Shown piece by piece: positions 5,857 to 12,617 of a DNA stretch of 12,617 bases. A program made the position numbers and the translations under genes. The notes beneath the pieces are model-generated. The model ran no database searches. It saw only the letters and a program-made list of their open reading frames with translations, and was not told the DNA's origin. Within the stretch, counting starts at the first letter, position 1. Each line of letters starts with the position of its first letter. Source of the DNA: Chlorogloeopsis sp. ULAP01 (GTDB lineage: Bacteria > Cyanobacteriota > Cyanobacteriia > Cyanobacteriales > Nostocaceae); contig NZ_JAUDRH010000030.1 of NCBI RefSeq assembly GCF_030381805.1, positions 1 to 12,617 of the forward strand, read 5' to 3'.

Positions 5857-5877
5857 GGGCGGGCATCTTGCCCACCC
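5857..5877. repeat. Hairpin repeat GGGCGGGCA-TCT-TGCCCACCC
   Basis: Nine-base arms with one mismatch around TCT; a common cyanobacterial intergenic palindrome. It lies in the probable 5' leader of the ABC transporter gene. Confidence 0.65.
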
Positions 5878-5942
5878 CATAAGAGTTAGGGACATTTTTT
5901 ATCTACTAACTAAACGTGGTTTAGCTTATCATCTCTATCACA

Positions 5943-7721
5943 ATGGCAACACGCTCTGCTCACCCCCTCCTGCCTTTACTCCGCTATGCCAAACCCTATC
6001 AAGCCCAAATCTGCGGTGCAATTCTTTGTTCGATCGCGCGTACCCTATTGGATCTGGCACCACCTTATCTAATCGGTGTTGCGGTAGATGTGGTAGTTAA
6101 ACAAGAAACTTCGTTAATTGCTCGGTTTGGTATTCAAAATCCCCTCACTCAGTTATTGGTGCTGTCTGTGCTGACGATCGCCGCCTGGGGTTTAGAATCC
6201 CTCAGCCAATATGGAGCCGACAAACTCTGGCGCAACTTGGCACAAACCCTACAGCATGAACTACGAGTCGATACTTACAACCACTTACAAGAACTAGAAC
6301 TCGCCTACTTTGAAGAGCGCAGCACGGGCATCTTGCTATCTATTCTCAATGATGACATTAACCAGCTCGAACACTTCTTCAACTTTGGCGCTCAAGATCT
6401 GATCAGCTTTTTGACGCGAATATTTGCGGTTGGGATTAGCTTTGTGCTTATCGCTCCTGGCATTGCCTGGCTGGCGATGTTGCCCATCCCGTTTATCCTG
6501 TGGGGAACGTTCATCTTTCAATCAAGTTTAGCTCCCCGCTATGACACAGTGCGCGATCGCTCAGGCATCATTAGCGATCGCCTCGCCAACAACATTTCTG
6601 GTATTGCCACAATCAAAAGCTTTACTGCCGAAACCTATGAGAGCGATCGCGTTTACCAAGAAAGTGATGCCTATCGTCGCAGCAACAAACGGGCGATCAC
6701 CCTGAGTGTAGCCTTTCAGCCCGTGCTGCGATTTTTGATTTTGCTAGGGTTTGTGCTGACGCTGTATCTGGGTGGTCAAGAAGTGTTACAAGGACGCCTC
6801 AGTGTTGGTACTTACGGATTCATGGTGTTTATTGTGCAAGATTTACTATGGCCGTTCACGGAACTGAGTGAAATCATGGATGAATATCAGCGAGCGATGG
6901 CATCGGTGCGTCGTGTCATGGGCTTACTGGATACCCCGATTGCAATTCCTGGTGGCGTTCGCTCCTTACCAATCGAAACTGTGGCTGGTGAAGTGCAATT
7001 TGATAATATTAGCTTTGCCTACAATGAGCGCAGCCATATACTCAAAAATTTATTCCTACAGATTCCTGCGGGAGCCACAATTGGTATTGTAGGAGCAACG
7101 GGTTCAGGTAAAAGTACGTTAGTTAAACTTTTGCTACGCTTTTATGAAGTACAGAGTGGACGCATTTTAGTTGACGGCATTGATATCCGCAACCTTAATT
7201 TATGGGATTTACGGCAATCTATTGGTTGGGTGAGTCAGGACGTGTTTTTGTTCCACGGTACGGTTGCAGATAACATTTGTTATGGTAGTTTCGATGCCAC
7301 TCGCGAACAGATTATTCATGCTGCCTCCTTAGCCTATGCCCATGAGTTTATCGAGCAACTGCCCCAGGGCTATGACACAATAGTGGGCGAACGGGGACAG
7401 AAACTTTCTGGAGGACAACGACAAAGAATTGCGATCGCCCGTGCCATTCTCAAAAATCCACCGATTTTGATACTTGATGAAGCCACCTCTGCGGTAGATA
7501 ATGAAACCGAAGCAGCAATTCAAAAATCACTCCAGGTGATTACGCAAAATCGAACGACTATAGCCATTGCCCATCGTCTATCTACTATTCGCAATGCCGA
7601 CTGCATATATGTAATGGATAATGGTCAAATTGTCGAGCAGGGTAAACATGAGGAACTGCTAGAGAAAAATGGGATTTATGCTCTTTTGTGGAAAGTCCAA
7701 TCGGGTGTCAGTGTGGAATGA
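5943..7721 (+). CDS. ABC exporter half-transporter (fused membrane and ATPase domains)
   Basis: A 592-residue ABCB/MsbA-type exporter subunit expected to work as a homodimer in the inner membrane. The N-terminal ABC_membrane domain (about 20-310) shows hydrophobic helices near 22-40, 68-88, 155-175, 176-195 and 258-278, and the intracellular-loop pattern YFEERSTGILLSILNDDINQLE. The ATPase domain (about 348-590) is complete: Walker A GATGSGKS at 384-391, Q-loop Gln432, signature LSGGQ 488-492, Walker B ILILDE 508-513, D-loop SAVD and switch His544 in AIAHRLSTI. No Shine-Dalgarno motif is evident before ATG 5943, which is common in cyanobacteria. It is separated from the siderophore genes by a decayed 2.5-kb patch. 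Siderophore or lipid export are both possible, and the substrate cannot be told from sequence. Confidence 0.93.
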   Translation: MATRSAHPLLPLLRYAKPYQAQICGAILCSIARTLLDLAPPYLIGVAVDVVVKQETSLIARFGIQNPLTQLLVLSVLTIAAWGLESLSQYGADKLWRNLAQTLQHELRVDTYNHLQELELAYFEERSTGILLSILNDDINQLEHFFNFGAQDLISFLTRIFAVGISFVLIAPGIAWLAMLPIPFILWGTFIFQSSLAPRYDTVRDRSGIISDRLANNISGIATIKSFTAETYESDRVYQESDAYRRSNKRAITLSVAFQPVLRFLILLGFVLTLYLGGQEVLQGRLSVGTYGFMVFIVQDLLWPFTELSEIMDEYQRAMASVRRVMGLLDTPIAIPGGVRSLPIETVAGEVQFDNISFAYNERSHILKNLFLQIPAGATIGIVGATGSGKSTLVKLLLRFYEVQSGRILVDGIDIRNLNLWDLRQSIGWVSQDVFLFHGTVADNICYGSFDATREQIIHAASLAYAHEFIEQLPQGYDTIVGERGQKLSGGQRQRIAIARAILKNPPILILDEATSAVDNETEAAIQKSLQVITQNRTTIAIAHRLSTIRNADCIYVMDNGQIVEQGKHEELLEKNGIYALLWKVQSGVSVE

Positions 7722-7787
7722 TGATTGTGTAGAGTGGGTAATGAGGGTATTTTGCTGCGAATGCCGCCAGATGATTAGATTTCTCAT

Positions 7788-8099
7788 TCATTGATATCTG
7801 GACTTTAGTTCGAGTGCAGCACAAAAGCTGTTGAGACTATTTAATAAAGCATTATGGTAAGAATAAGCATCATCGTGTTCGTTCTGAAGATGGGCATACA
7901 AAGTCAGTTCTGGCTCTGATGCTAGAGGTTGATTTGGGATATCTAAACCTGCTTCGGTTAAGCGTATGGATGCGATTCTCTTTCAGAGAGGCTTCGCCAA
8001 CGCGATTAATAGCGATCCAATGATATTATTTTTGCCGTAAAGAAGATCGTCTAGTCCGGGTAAGATTAACTCCGCTCCTGGCAATTCATTTAGCTCCAT
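7788..8099 (-). pseudogene. Small conserved hypothetical gene interrupted by a short repeat with in-frame stop
   Basis: ATG 8099, preceded by AGGGAG nine bases upstream, opens MELNELPGAELILPGLDDLL, then YGKNNIIGSLLIALAKPL and a TGA at 7983-7985. The same frame continues for 64 codons: RIASIRLTEAGLDIPNQPLA, EPELTLYAHLQNEHDDAYSY, ALLNSLNSFCAALELKSRYQ, stop. The break coincides with GCGTTGGCGAAGCCTCTC and a hairpin-forming partner (TCTC/GAGA), a well-known type of Nostoc short interspersed repeat. The simplest reading is an in-frame repeat insertion carrying a stop codon into a gene of roughly 90 residues. It starts 24 bases after the sensor kinase and was probably the last gene of that operon. 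I do not know the function; it could still yield a 38-residue peptide. Confidence 0.6.
7975..8006. repeat. Short interspersed repeat inside the small pseudogene
   Basis: GCGATTCTCTTTCAGAGAGG followed by CTTCGCCAACGCG. TCTC and GAGA arms form a small hairpin and the flank CTTCGCCAACGC is a recurrent cyanobacterial repeat. On the minus strand it supplies the in-frame TGA. Confidence 0.6.
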
Positions 8100-8123
8100 G
8101 ATTTATCACTCCCTGGTGTGCTT

Positions 8124-9542
8124 TCACGTCAGCGGCAAACAAATAGTGAATGTAGCCCCTTCACCAAACTTGCTACTAGCATTAATGCTACCCCCGTGAG
8201 CTTCAATAATACGTTTGGCGATCGCTAAACCTAAGCCCACTCCCCGACCTTTGCGAGAGCGATCGCCAGTATAAAATTGCTCAAATATACGAGGAAGGTC
8301 GCTATCCTTTATACCTTTACCTTGATCGCGAATTTTCACAACTGCTTGTTTACCTTCCCTATAGCCAGTAATAAATATCTGGGAATTGGGGACTGAATGT
8401 TTAATAGCATTATCTAATAAATTGAGAAAAGCTTGTAATAGTCTTTCTGGATCGCCCTGGATTGGCAAATCAGCGACATTGATGTGGGCAGAAATTTGCA
8501 AATTTTGCATTCGCGTTTCTACCGCTCTAACAGCACGGCGAATTAAGCTGGAAAGCTCGATATTTTGCTGTTCGAGAGTTGTCACTCCAGCTTCTAGACG
8601 TCCTAAATCCAGCAAATCATGAATTAAACGTGACAATCGTTTGGTTTCGTCTTCGACAATTTGAAAGAAGCGATCGCGCACCGCCGCATCAGAAGCAGCC
8701 CCACTGCGAAGGGCTTCAACTGTGACTAAAACATTACTAATGGGAGTGCGGAGTTCGTGAGATACGTTTGCCAAAAACGCCCTTCGTTCCTGATCGAGCG
8801 ATGCCAAGCGTTCGCTCATCCGGTTTAGTTCTAGGGCTAACTGATCTAACTCGTTACTTTGACGAATCTGGAGTTTATCGCCAAAATGCCCCCCACCCAT
8901 TCGGATCGCAAAGTTTTTCATCGTCTGAATAGGACGAGACAGGCTACGTGCTAACCATTCACTAATAATAGTGCAAAGTATAAGCGTGAACACTAATGTT
9001 CCTAAGACTGTCCAAATCACTATGGCAAACTGGCGTTGAAATTGTTGTAGCGTAATGGACATTCGCATTGCACCTAACAACTTACCATTACGCACTATCG
9101 GCTGGGCAATGAATAATCTATCATCATTACTTAAGACTCCTTTTGCCACGCCTTGCTCTTCCCGATTTTCCAAGGCTGCACTAATACCAGGCACAGTTCG
9201 CCAATCTGTAATTTGTCTGTCTTGTTGAGGGTTTGCAGATGTTGCGATTAGTTTACCCTGACTATCAAAGACGCGTAAGGTAATTGTCTCAGCAGCACCA
9301 TAACGCTGCACAGTTAGCGCCACCCTATTGCGATCGTTGTTTTCAAGCGCATCGGCAATACTTTCACCAAGGGCAGTACTCCAGTTTCGCATCTCTGTCT
9401 GCCTCATTTTCATAAAATAGGCATGGAATGACCAGAGAATATATCCTGCCATGAGTGAGGTTCCCAAAGTTGTCAGTAGCAGGTAAGTTGCTAATAGCTT
9501 TGTGTGGATCGAATTCCACTTGATTTGAGGTAACCAGCCCAT
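8124..9542 (-). CDS. Sensor histidine kinase (membrane-bound, HAMP)
   Basis: A two-component sensor kinase of 472 residues from ATG 9542. A longer GTG start at 9608 would overlap the regulator by 59 bases and adds a non-conserved tail, so ATG 9542, seven bases after the regulator stop, is preferred. Order: membrane helix 16-38, periplasmic sensor 39-170 with a PAS/Cache-like VFDSQGKLIATSA segment, second helix about 172-193, HAMP about 194-246, phospho-acceptor His262 in FLANVSHELRTPISN, N-box Asn378 in LLDNAIKHS, G1 DQGKGI 406-411 and G2 GRGVGLGLAIAK 432-443. All catalytic boxes are intact. Its partner is the preceding receiver protein. The stimulus is unknown; a channel and a DUF2254 protein upstream hint at envelope or osmotic sensing, by context only. 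Confidence 0.93.
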   Translation of the reverse strand: MGWLPQIKWNSIHTKLLATYLLLTTLGTSLMAGYILWSFHAYFMKMRQTEMRNWSTALGESIADALENNDRNRVALTVQRYGAAETITLRVFDSQGKLIATSANPQQDRQITDWRTVPGISAALENREEQGVAKGVLSNDDRLFIAQPIVRNGKLLGAMRMSITLQQFQRQFAIVIWTVLGTLVFTLILCTIISEWLARSLSRPIQTMKNFAIRMGGGHFGDKLQIRQSNELDQLALELNRMSERLASLDQERRAFLANVSHELRTPISNVLVTVEALRSGAASDAAVRDRFFQIVEDETKRLSRLIHDLLDLGRLEAGVTTLEQQNIELSSLIRRAVRAVETRMQNLQISAHINVADLPIQGDPERLLQAFLNLLDNAIKHSVPNSQIFITGYREGKQAVVKIRDQGKGIKDSDLPRIFEQFYTGDRSRKGRGVGLGLAIAKRIIEAHGGSINASSKFGEGATFTICLPLT

Positions 9543-9549
9543 TTCTCGA

Positions 9550-9924
9550 TTAAGATTGCTTCTCGGCACGACGACGCAGCACAGCTTTAATACGTGCCAA
9601 AAGTTCACGGGTATTGAAAGGTTTTGTTACATAATCATCGGCTCCTGCTTCTAATCCCCAGATTTTATCTATGTCTTGGTCTTTTGCAGTGAGCATCACA
9701 ATTGGCACATCAGAGAAAGCGCGAATCCGCCAGCAAACTTCCATGCCATCTACCTCTGGCAGCATCAAGTCTAATAGTATTACGTCTGGCACTTGCTTGT
9801 GAAACTGCTTAATGGCATTGTGACCGTCTGCTGCTGTGGTTACAGTATAGCCCTCTTTTTGTAGAGTATAAGAAAGGCTTTCTCTTAAAGGTTCTTCATC
9901 GTCTACTAGTAATACGTGAGGCAT
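9550..9924 (-). CDS. Receiver-only response regulator (OmpR-type receiver without DNA-binding domain)
   Basis: A 124-residue receiver domain from ATG 9922-9924 (MPHVLLVDDEEP). The earlier frame extension begins with TTG 9960 and adds residues not expected in the family. Acidic pocket Asp8/Asp9, phospho-acceptor Asp52 in LLDLMLPEVDG, Thr79 in VMLTAKD and Lys101 in VTKPF are all present. The C-terminal FNTRELLARIKAVLRRRAEK is the linker that in OmpR/PhoB-family regulators leads into a winged helix; here the frame stops four residues later, and the DNA beyond encodes the kinase. It may be a natural single-domain regulator acting by protein contact, or a full regulator that lost its output domain. 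It shares a transcript with the kinase. Confidence 0.9.
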   Translation of the reverse strand: MPHVLLVDDEEPLRESLSYTLQKEGYTVTTAADGHNAIKQFHKQVPDVILLDLMLPEVDGMEVCWRIRAFSDVPIVMLTAKDQDIDKIWGLEAGADDYVTKPFNTRELLARIKAVLRRRAEKQS

Positions 9925-9966
9925 AGTTACTTTAAATTTAGTAATTCTTGGAAAATTCAAGCACTG

Positions 9967-9980
9967 TATAACAAGTTATA
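9967..9980. promoter_or_regulatory. Palindrome TATAAC-AA-GTTATA upstream of the regulator gene
   Basis: A perfect 6-bp inverted repeat 42 bases upstream of the response regulator start, in the 111-bp gap after the DUF2254 gene. It is AT-rich and could overlap a -10 region or be an operator. No family can be assigned. Confidence 0.3.
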
Positions 9981-10035
9981 AAGGCAATGTGATATTTAAA
10001 ACTTCTATCTACAGATACAAATTCACTTCTTAATC

Positions 10036-11373
10036 TTATCCTGTGGCTTTAATAACTCGATGATACCGCTCTTGGACATCTTTGCGGTCTTGTTCTTCCG
10101 ATAAAGTAGCTTGGCTACTGCGCACAATCATCTCTGCATGACGACGTAAGGCAGCTTGGTGTTTGGGGTTTTGGGTATAAGTAGCAATCAGAGCGATCGC
10201 CTCCATTAAACGGATTGTCACTGCCACATCTGTTGTACTGTACTGACGAATCTGGTTAAAAGCAGTATCAACTAACCCTGCAAAAGTAACTGGTTCAGCA
10301 ATTACGCGGAGGTGATTTTTATCATCGAAGCGATATGGCGAAGGAAAATTCCTTTGGGCAAGGTGAGAAAGCCCAGCCGCAAGTCGGTCAATACATCTAA
10401 TTGCGGTAAATGGATCGTTAATTCCCGGAGAAATAGCACGCAGAGCAATTTCAACTAATTGCTCAATCGGAAACTCTATATCCTGCTGCTCAGTACGTTC
10501 CTTGTCCAGAATAAAGGCATCATTAATTTGTTTTTGTAGAGATGCAGAATTTCTTATTTTGACATCTGTACTTTCTTTAGCCCAAACCATAGCCAGAATT
10601 ATACCTGGAAAAACAAACTTTCCTGGTCGGGACTTAATCCGCAACAGCAGATTCTGCTTGCAGGCTAAGTTCATTAATTCTTCGTCATCAATAGCTTGGA
10701 TGTAACCTGTACCAATAGCTTTAATTGGACAAGCTTCTGAGTCAAGATTTATAGGAATTTCTGTTACCTGGTGTTCTGGCAAGCTATATCCAACTTGTTC
10801 AGGAAATAGTCGCTCAATCGCCTGATCTAAATCCGTACTAACTTCGGAAATAATGTGTGATGCCTGAATAATAGTAGAAGCGTGATGAATAAAGTAAATC
10901 AGCACACCAGTGCTGATAAGCGCTAACAAAATACCGACTGTCACTGATATCTGCGGTATAAACTCATCTTGTCCATCTTCCCCTCGAATCGTCCGCAACA
11001 CGAGCAACGAATAGATAAAAGTAGCAATAAATGTACCTAATACAACCTGATTTCCAGTATCCTGCATGAAATTACGCAGCAAACGCGGGCCGAAATTTGA
11101 TGAAGCCAGCTGCAAAGCAACAATTGTGATCGAAAAAGCTGTAGCGGTAACGCTGACGATGGAACCAGCTACAGCTGAAAGTAAACCACGAGCACCATCT
11201 GGCCCGCCAGTGTATATCCACCCCCACTGTTCAAAAGGCCCGTAATAGCCTTGCCTATCAAGTGTTAACATTCCAAATGCCAAGGCAACGGCTACCACTG
11301 CCATAATCGTTGGTACAAACCAATAACTAGAATGGAGCGAGTCCCAAATTTTGCTGAGTTTAATGTTTTTCAT
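10036..11373 (-). CDS. DUF2254 family membrane protein
   Basis: A 445-residue predicted inner-membrane protein of the DUF2254 family; the biochemical role is not established. Four hydrophobic helices are visible near 19-37, 65-90, 108-126 and 142-163, with the conserved TAFSITIVALQLASSNFGPRLL-like stretch (78-99). A cytosolic part carries the family block LVEIALRAISPGINDPFTAI (306-325). Length is as usual. ATG 11373-11371 overlaps the TGA of the channel gene (ATGA), so the two are translationally coupled, which suggests joint function in membrane tension, turgor or ion balance. That function is inferred from context. Confidence 0.88.
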   Translation of the reverse strand: MKNIKLSKIWDSLHSSYWFVPTIMAVVAVALAFGMLTLDRQGYYGPFEQWGWIYTGGPDGARGLLSAVAGSIVSVTATAFSITIVALQLASSNFGPRLLRNFMQDTGNQVVLGTFIATFIYSLLVLRTIRGEDGQDEFIPQISVTVGILLALISTGVLIYFIHHASTIIQASHIISEVSTDLDQAIERLFPEQVGYSLPEHQVTEIPINLDSEACPIKAIGTGYIQAIDDEELMNLACKQNLLLRIKSRPGKFVFPGIILAMVWAKESTDVKIRNSASLQKQINDAFILDKERTEQQDIEFPIEQLVEIALRAISPGINDPFTAIRCIDRLAAGLSHLAQRNFPSPYRFDDKNHLRVIAEPVTFAGLVDTAFNQIRQYSTTDVAVTIRLMEAIALIATYTQNPKHQAALRRHAEMIVRSSQATLSEEQDRKDVQERYHRVIKATG

Positions 11374-12386
11374 ACTTCATCGTGAGTAGATACAGCTTCG
11401 CTATCTCCTGTACTACCGTTTCTTTGCGAACGCATTTCGGCAAGCTTTTGGAGCGAATCACTGATACGGCGAGGCTTTGGCACTTTTCCTTTACCAGCAG
11501 GCCAACCTTCGCGTTGACGAGAGCGATCGCCATCAGTCTCTTCAGTTTGATCGTGGAAAAGAATTTGTTGTGTGGGGAATGGTAAATCAATACCATTAAC
11601 TGTGAGTTTCTTTTTAATTGCAGTCAGCACTCTATCTCGCGCTTCAAGTGCATCAGCACGGCGGGGCGGTTGAATCCACCAACGAGCGCGGATATTTACT
11701 GTACTTTCTGCCAACTCCATTACCAACGCATCTGGGGCAGGTTCCTTTAGCACCCCTTGGGTTTCGTGCATGGCTTCCAAAATTAACTGCTTGGCTCGAT
11801 CAATATCATCCCCGTAGCCAATACCAAGATCGTACTCTAAGCGGCGGCTCTCAAAGGCAGTATTTACCTGCACAGAATTTGTGAATAATTCGGAATTAGG
11901 AATCACAATTCGACGACCATCATAAGTTTTAATTGTTGTGGCTCGTGTCTCAATGTTTTCAACCGTTCCCTCAAAATTCTTAAATACAATTTGGTCGCCA
12001 ATTTGGAACGGTTCTGTCAGCAAAATTAAAATCCCTGCTAAAAAATTTTGCAGAATGTCCCGAAAAGCAAAACCAATTGCTACCCCGCTAATTCCCAGCA
12101 ATTGCACTAAATCTCCAGCCCTGAGCGTAGGAATCACAATCGTTAGGGAGATAAACAAACCTAACAAAATAGTTGCACCCTGCGCTAATCTTCCTAGCAC
12201 CATTCCCAAATTCCGTGCATGACGACGGTTACTAGTTAATCGCTTCACCACCTGCTTAATTGTCCTAGCAACAAAGAAAAAGATGGCAAAAACAATTAAC
12301 GCCAAGACAATATTTGGCAACAGGGCAAAAAAACCATTGACCATTGCCTGAACTTTTTCCCAGGCATTGGATATATCTGCGTTCAT
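11370..12386 (-). CDS. MscS-family small-conductance mechanosensitive channel
   Basis: A 338-residue inner-membrane channel that would open under membrane tension and release solutes on hypo-osmotic shock. Three helices are visible: about 20-40, 66-88 and the pore-lining TM3 92-122 with GISGVAIGFAFRDILQNFLAGILIL, followed by the MscS beta domain (EPFQIGDQIVFKNFEGTVENI, RRIVIPNSELFTNSV) and the alpha/beta domain to about 275. A charged low-complexity tail (about 280-338, DRSRQREGWPAGKGKVPKPR) goes beyond the core and includes a HIP1 site in its coding DNA. ATG 12386 starts the frame. The gene heads a minus-strand cluster and overlaps the DUF2254 gene by four bases. Confidence 0.93.
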   Translation of the reverse strand: MNADISNAWEKVQAMVNGFFALLPNIVLALIVFAIFFFVARTIKQVVKRLTSNRRHARNLGMVLGRLAQGATILLGLFISLTIVIPTLRAGDLVQLLGISGVAIGFAFRDILQNFLAGILILLTEPFQIGDQIVFKNFEGTVENIETRATTIKTYDGRRIVIPNSELFTNSVQVNTAFESRRLEYDLGIGYGDDIDRAKQLILEAMHETQGVLKEPAPDALVMELAESTVNIRARWWIQPPRRADALEARDRVLTAIKKKLTVNGIDLPFPTQQILFHDQTEETDGDRSRQREGWPAGKGKVPKPRRISDSLQKLAEMRSQRNGSTGDSEAVSTHDEV

Positions 12387-12532
12387 CGTCTACACTCGCT
12401 CGTCAGTCGTGGATGATAATAATCAATAATTCCGGAGCGAGAATCTACCTGAGGGCTTTGAAATAATGTGACGCAGGGAAGATTGTTTGTTAAAAAGGCA
12501 GAGGAGGCAGCGCGCTGGCTCACCACCGCGCC

Positions 12533-12597
12533 CTAGCGGCTACCCGGAGGGTAGCCGCTAGCTAACGCAACGCCTGACGGCGAACGCGTCTAGTGCC
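12533..12597. repeat. Interspersed repeat, copy 2 (inverted relative to copy 1 near 3460)
   Basis: Starts with a perfect 13-bp inverted repeat, CTAGCGGCTACCC (12533-12545) and GGGTAGCCGCTAG (12549-12561), around GGA. It continues GCTAACGCAACGCCTGACGG and CGAACGCGTC. The reverse complement matches 3460-3500. The rest of 12387-12532 shows no gene; it should contain the promoter of the channel operon. Confidence 0.85.
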
Positions 12598-12617
12598 GAC
12601 TTGTAGCGACTGGCGTA

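Noticed and set aside
9543..9608. GTG start for the histidine kinase
   Set aside because: It would read through the end of the regulator gene; ATG 9542 directly precedes the first membrane helix and fits the operon spacing.
12412..12431. Fur-box-like AT-rich stretch upstream of the channel gene
   Set aside because: GATGATAATAATCAATAAT only loosely resembles the consensus and the downstream genes have no iron link.
1..12617. tRNA, rRNA, riboswitch or transposase gene
   Set aside because: No cloverleaf-like sequence, ribosomal RNA segment, known riboswitch core or DDE/HUH transposase motif was recognised by reading; no program was run.

Overview
The window looks like chromosomal DNA of a filamentous or otherwise repeat-rich cyanobacterium. 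The octamer GCGATCGC (HIP1) occurs about ten times. There are palindromic interspersed repeats of the CCCTCCCCTT/AAGGGGAGGG type, TTTTGGA heptamer runs, an Uma2 fragment and Rpn-like fragments, all typical of Nostocales and Chroococcidiopsis-like genomes. Genus cannot be set from this sequence.

Layout: (1) Positions 2-3370, plus strand, hold an iron-siderophore uptake pair: a TonB-dependent outer-membrane receptor whose 5' end is cut by the window edge, then a siderophore-binding lipoprotein. Palindromic repeats have entered the coding sequence of both. (2) Positions 3371-5600 are a decayed accessory patch: stacked repeats, an orphan 22-codon ORF, a truncated Uma2 gene, two fragments of an Rpn-like nuclease gene sharing a 64-65 bp direct repeat, an apparently intact vapBC toxin-antitoxin pair between those fragments, and a pair on the minus strand not found by simple ORF calling. 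That pair is a Tse2-like toxin gene broken by a frameshift and an in-frame TGA, followed by an intact 51-codon gene resembling the Tsi2 immunity protein. (3) Positions 5699-5833 form a MITE-like inverted repeat, followed by a plus-strand ABC exporter half-transporter (5943-7721). (4) Positions 7788-12386, minus strand, run in the order MscS-type channel, DUF2254 membrane protein (4-nt overlap), receiver-only response regulator, sensor histidine kinase, and a small gene broken by a short repeat. The right end carries an inverted copy of a repeat also present near 3460.

How the parts may work together: the receptor and binding protein would import ferric siderophore across the outer membrane and periplasm, but no FecCD-type permease or ATPase is in the window. 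The ABC exporter could be unrelated or could move a siderophore or other compound; the sequence does not decide. The channel, DUF2254 protein and two-component genes look like an envelope or osmotic-stress set, by inference from order and spacing.

The most interesting parts are the broken Tse2-like gene with its retained immunity gene, repeat palindromes exapted as protein sequence in both iron-uptake genes, and the MITE-like element whose end may supply a promoter element to the ABC transporter. Family assignments rest on remembered motifs, not on searches.
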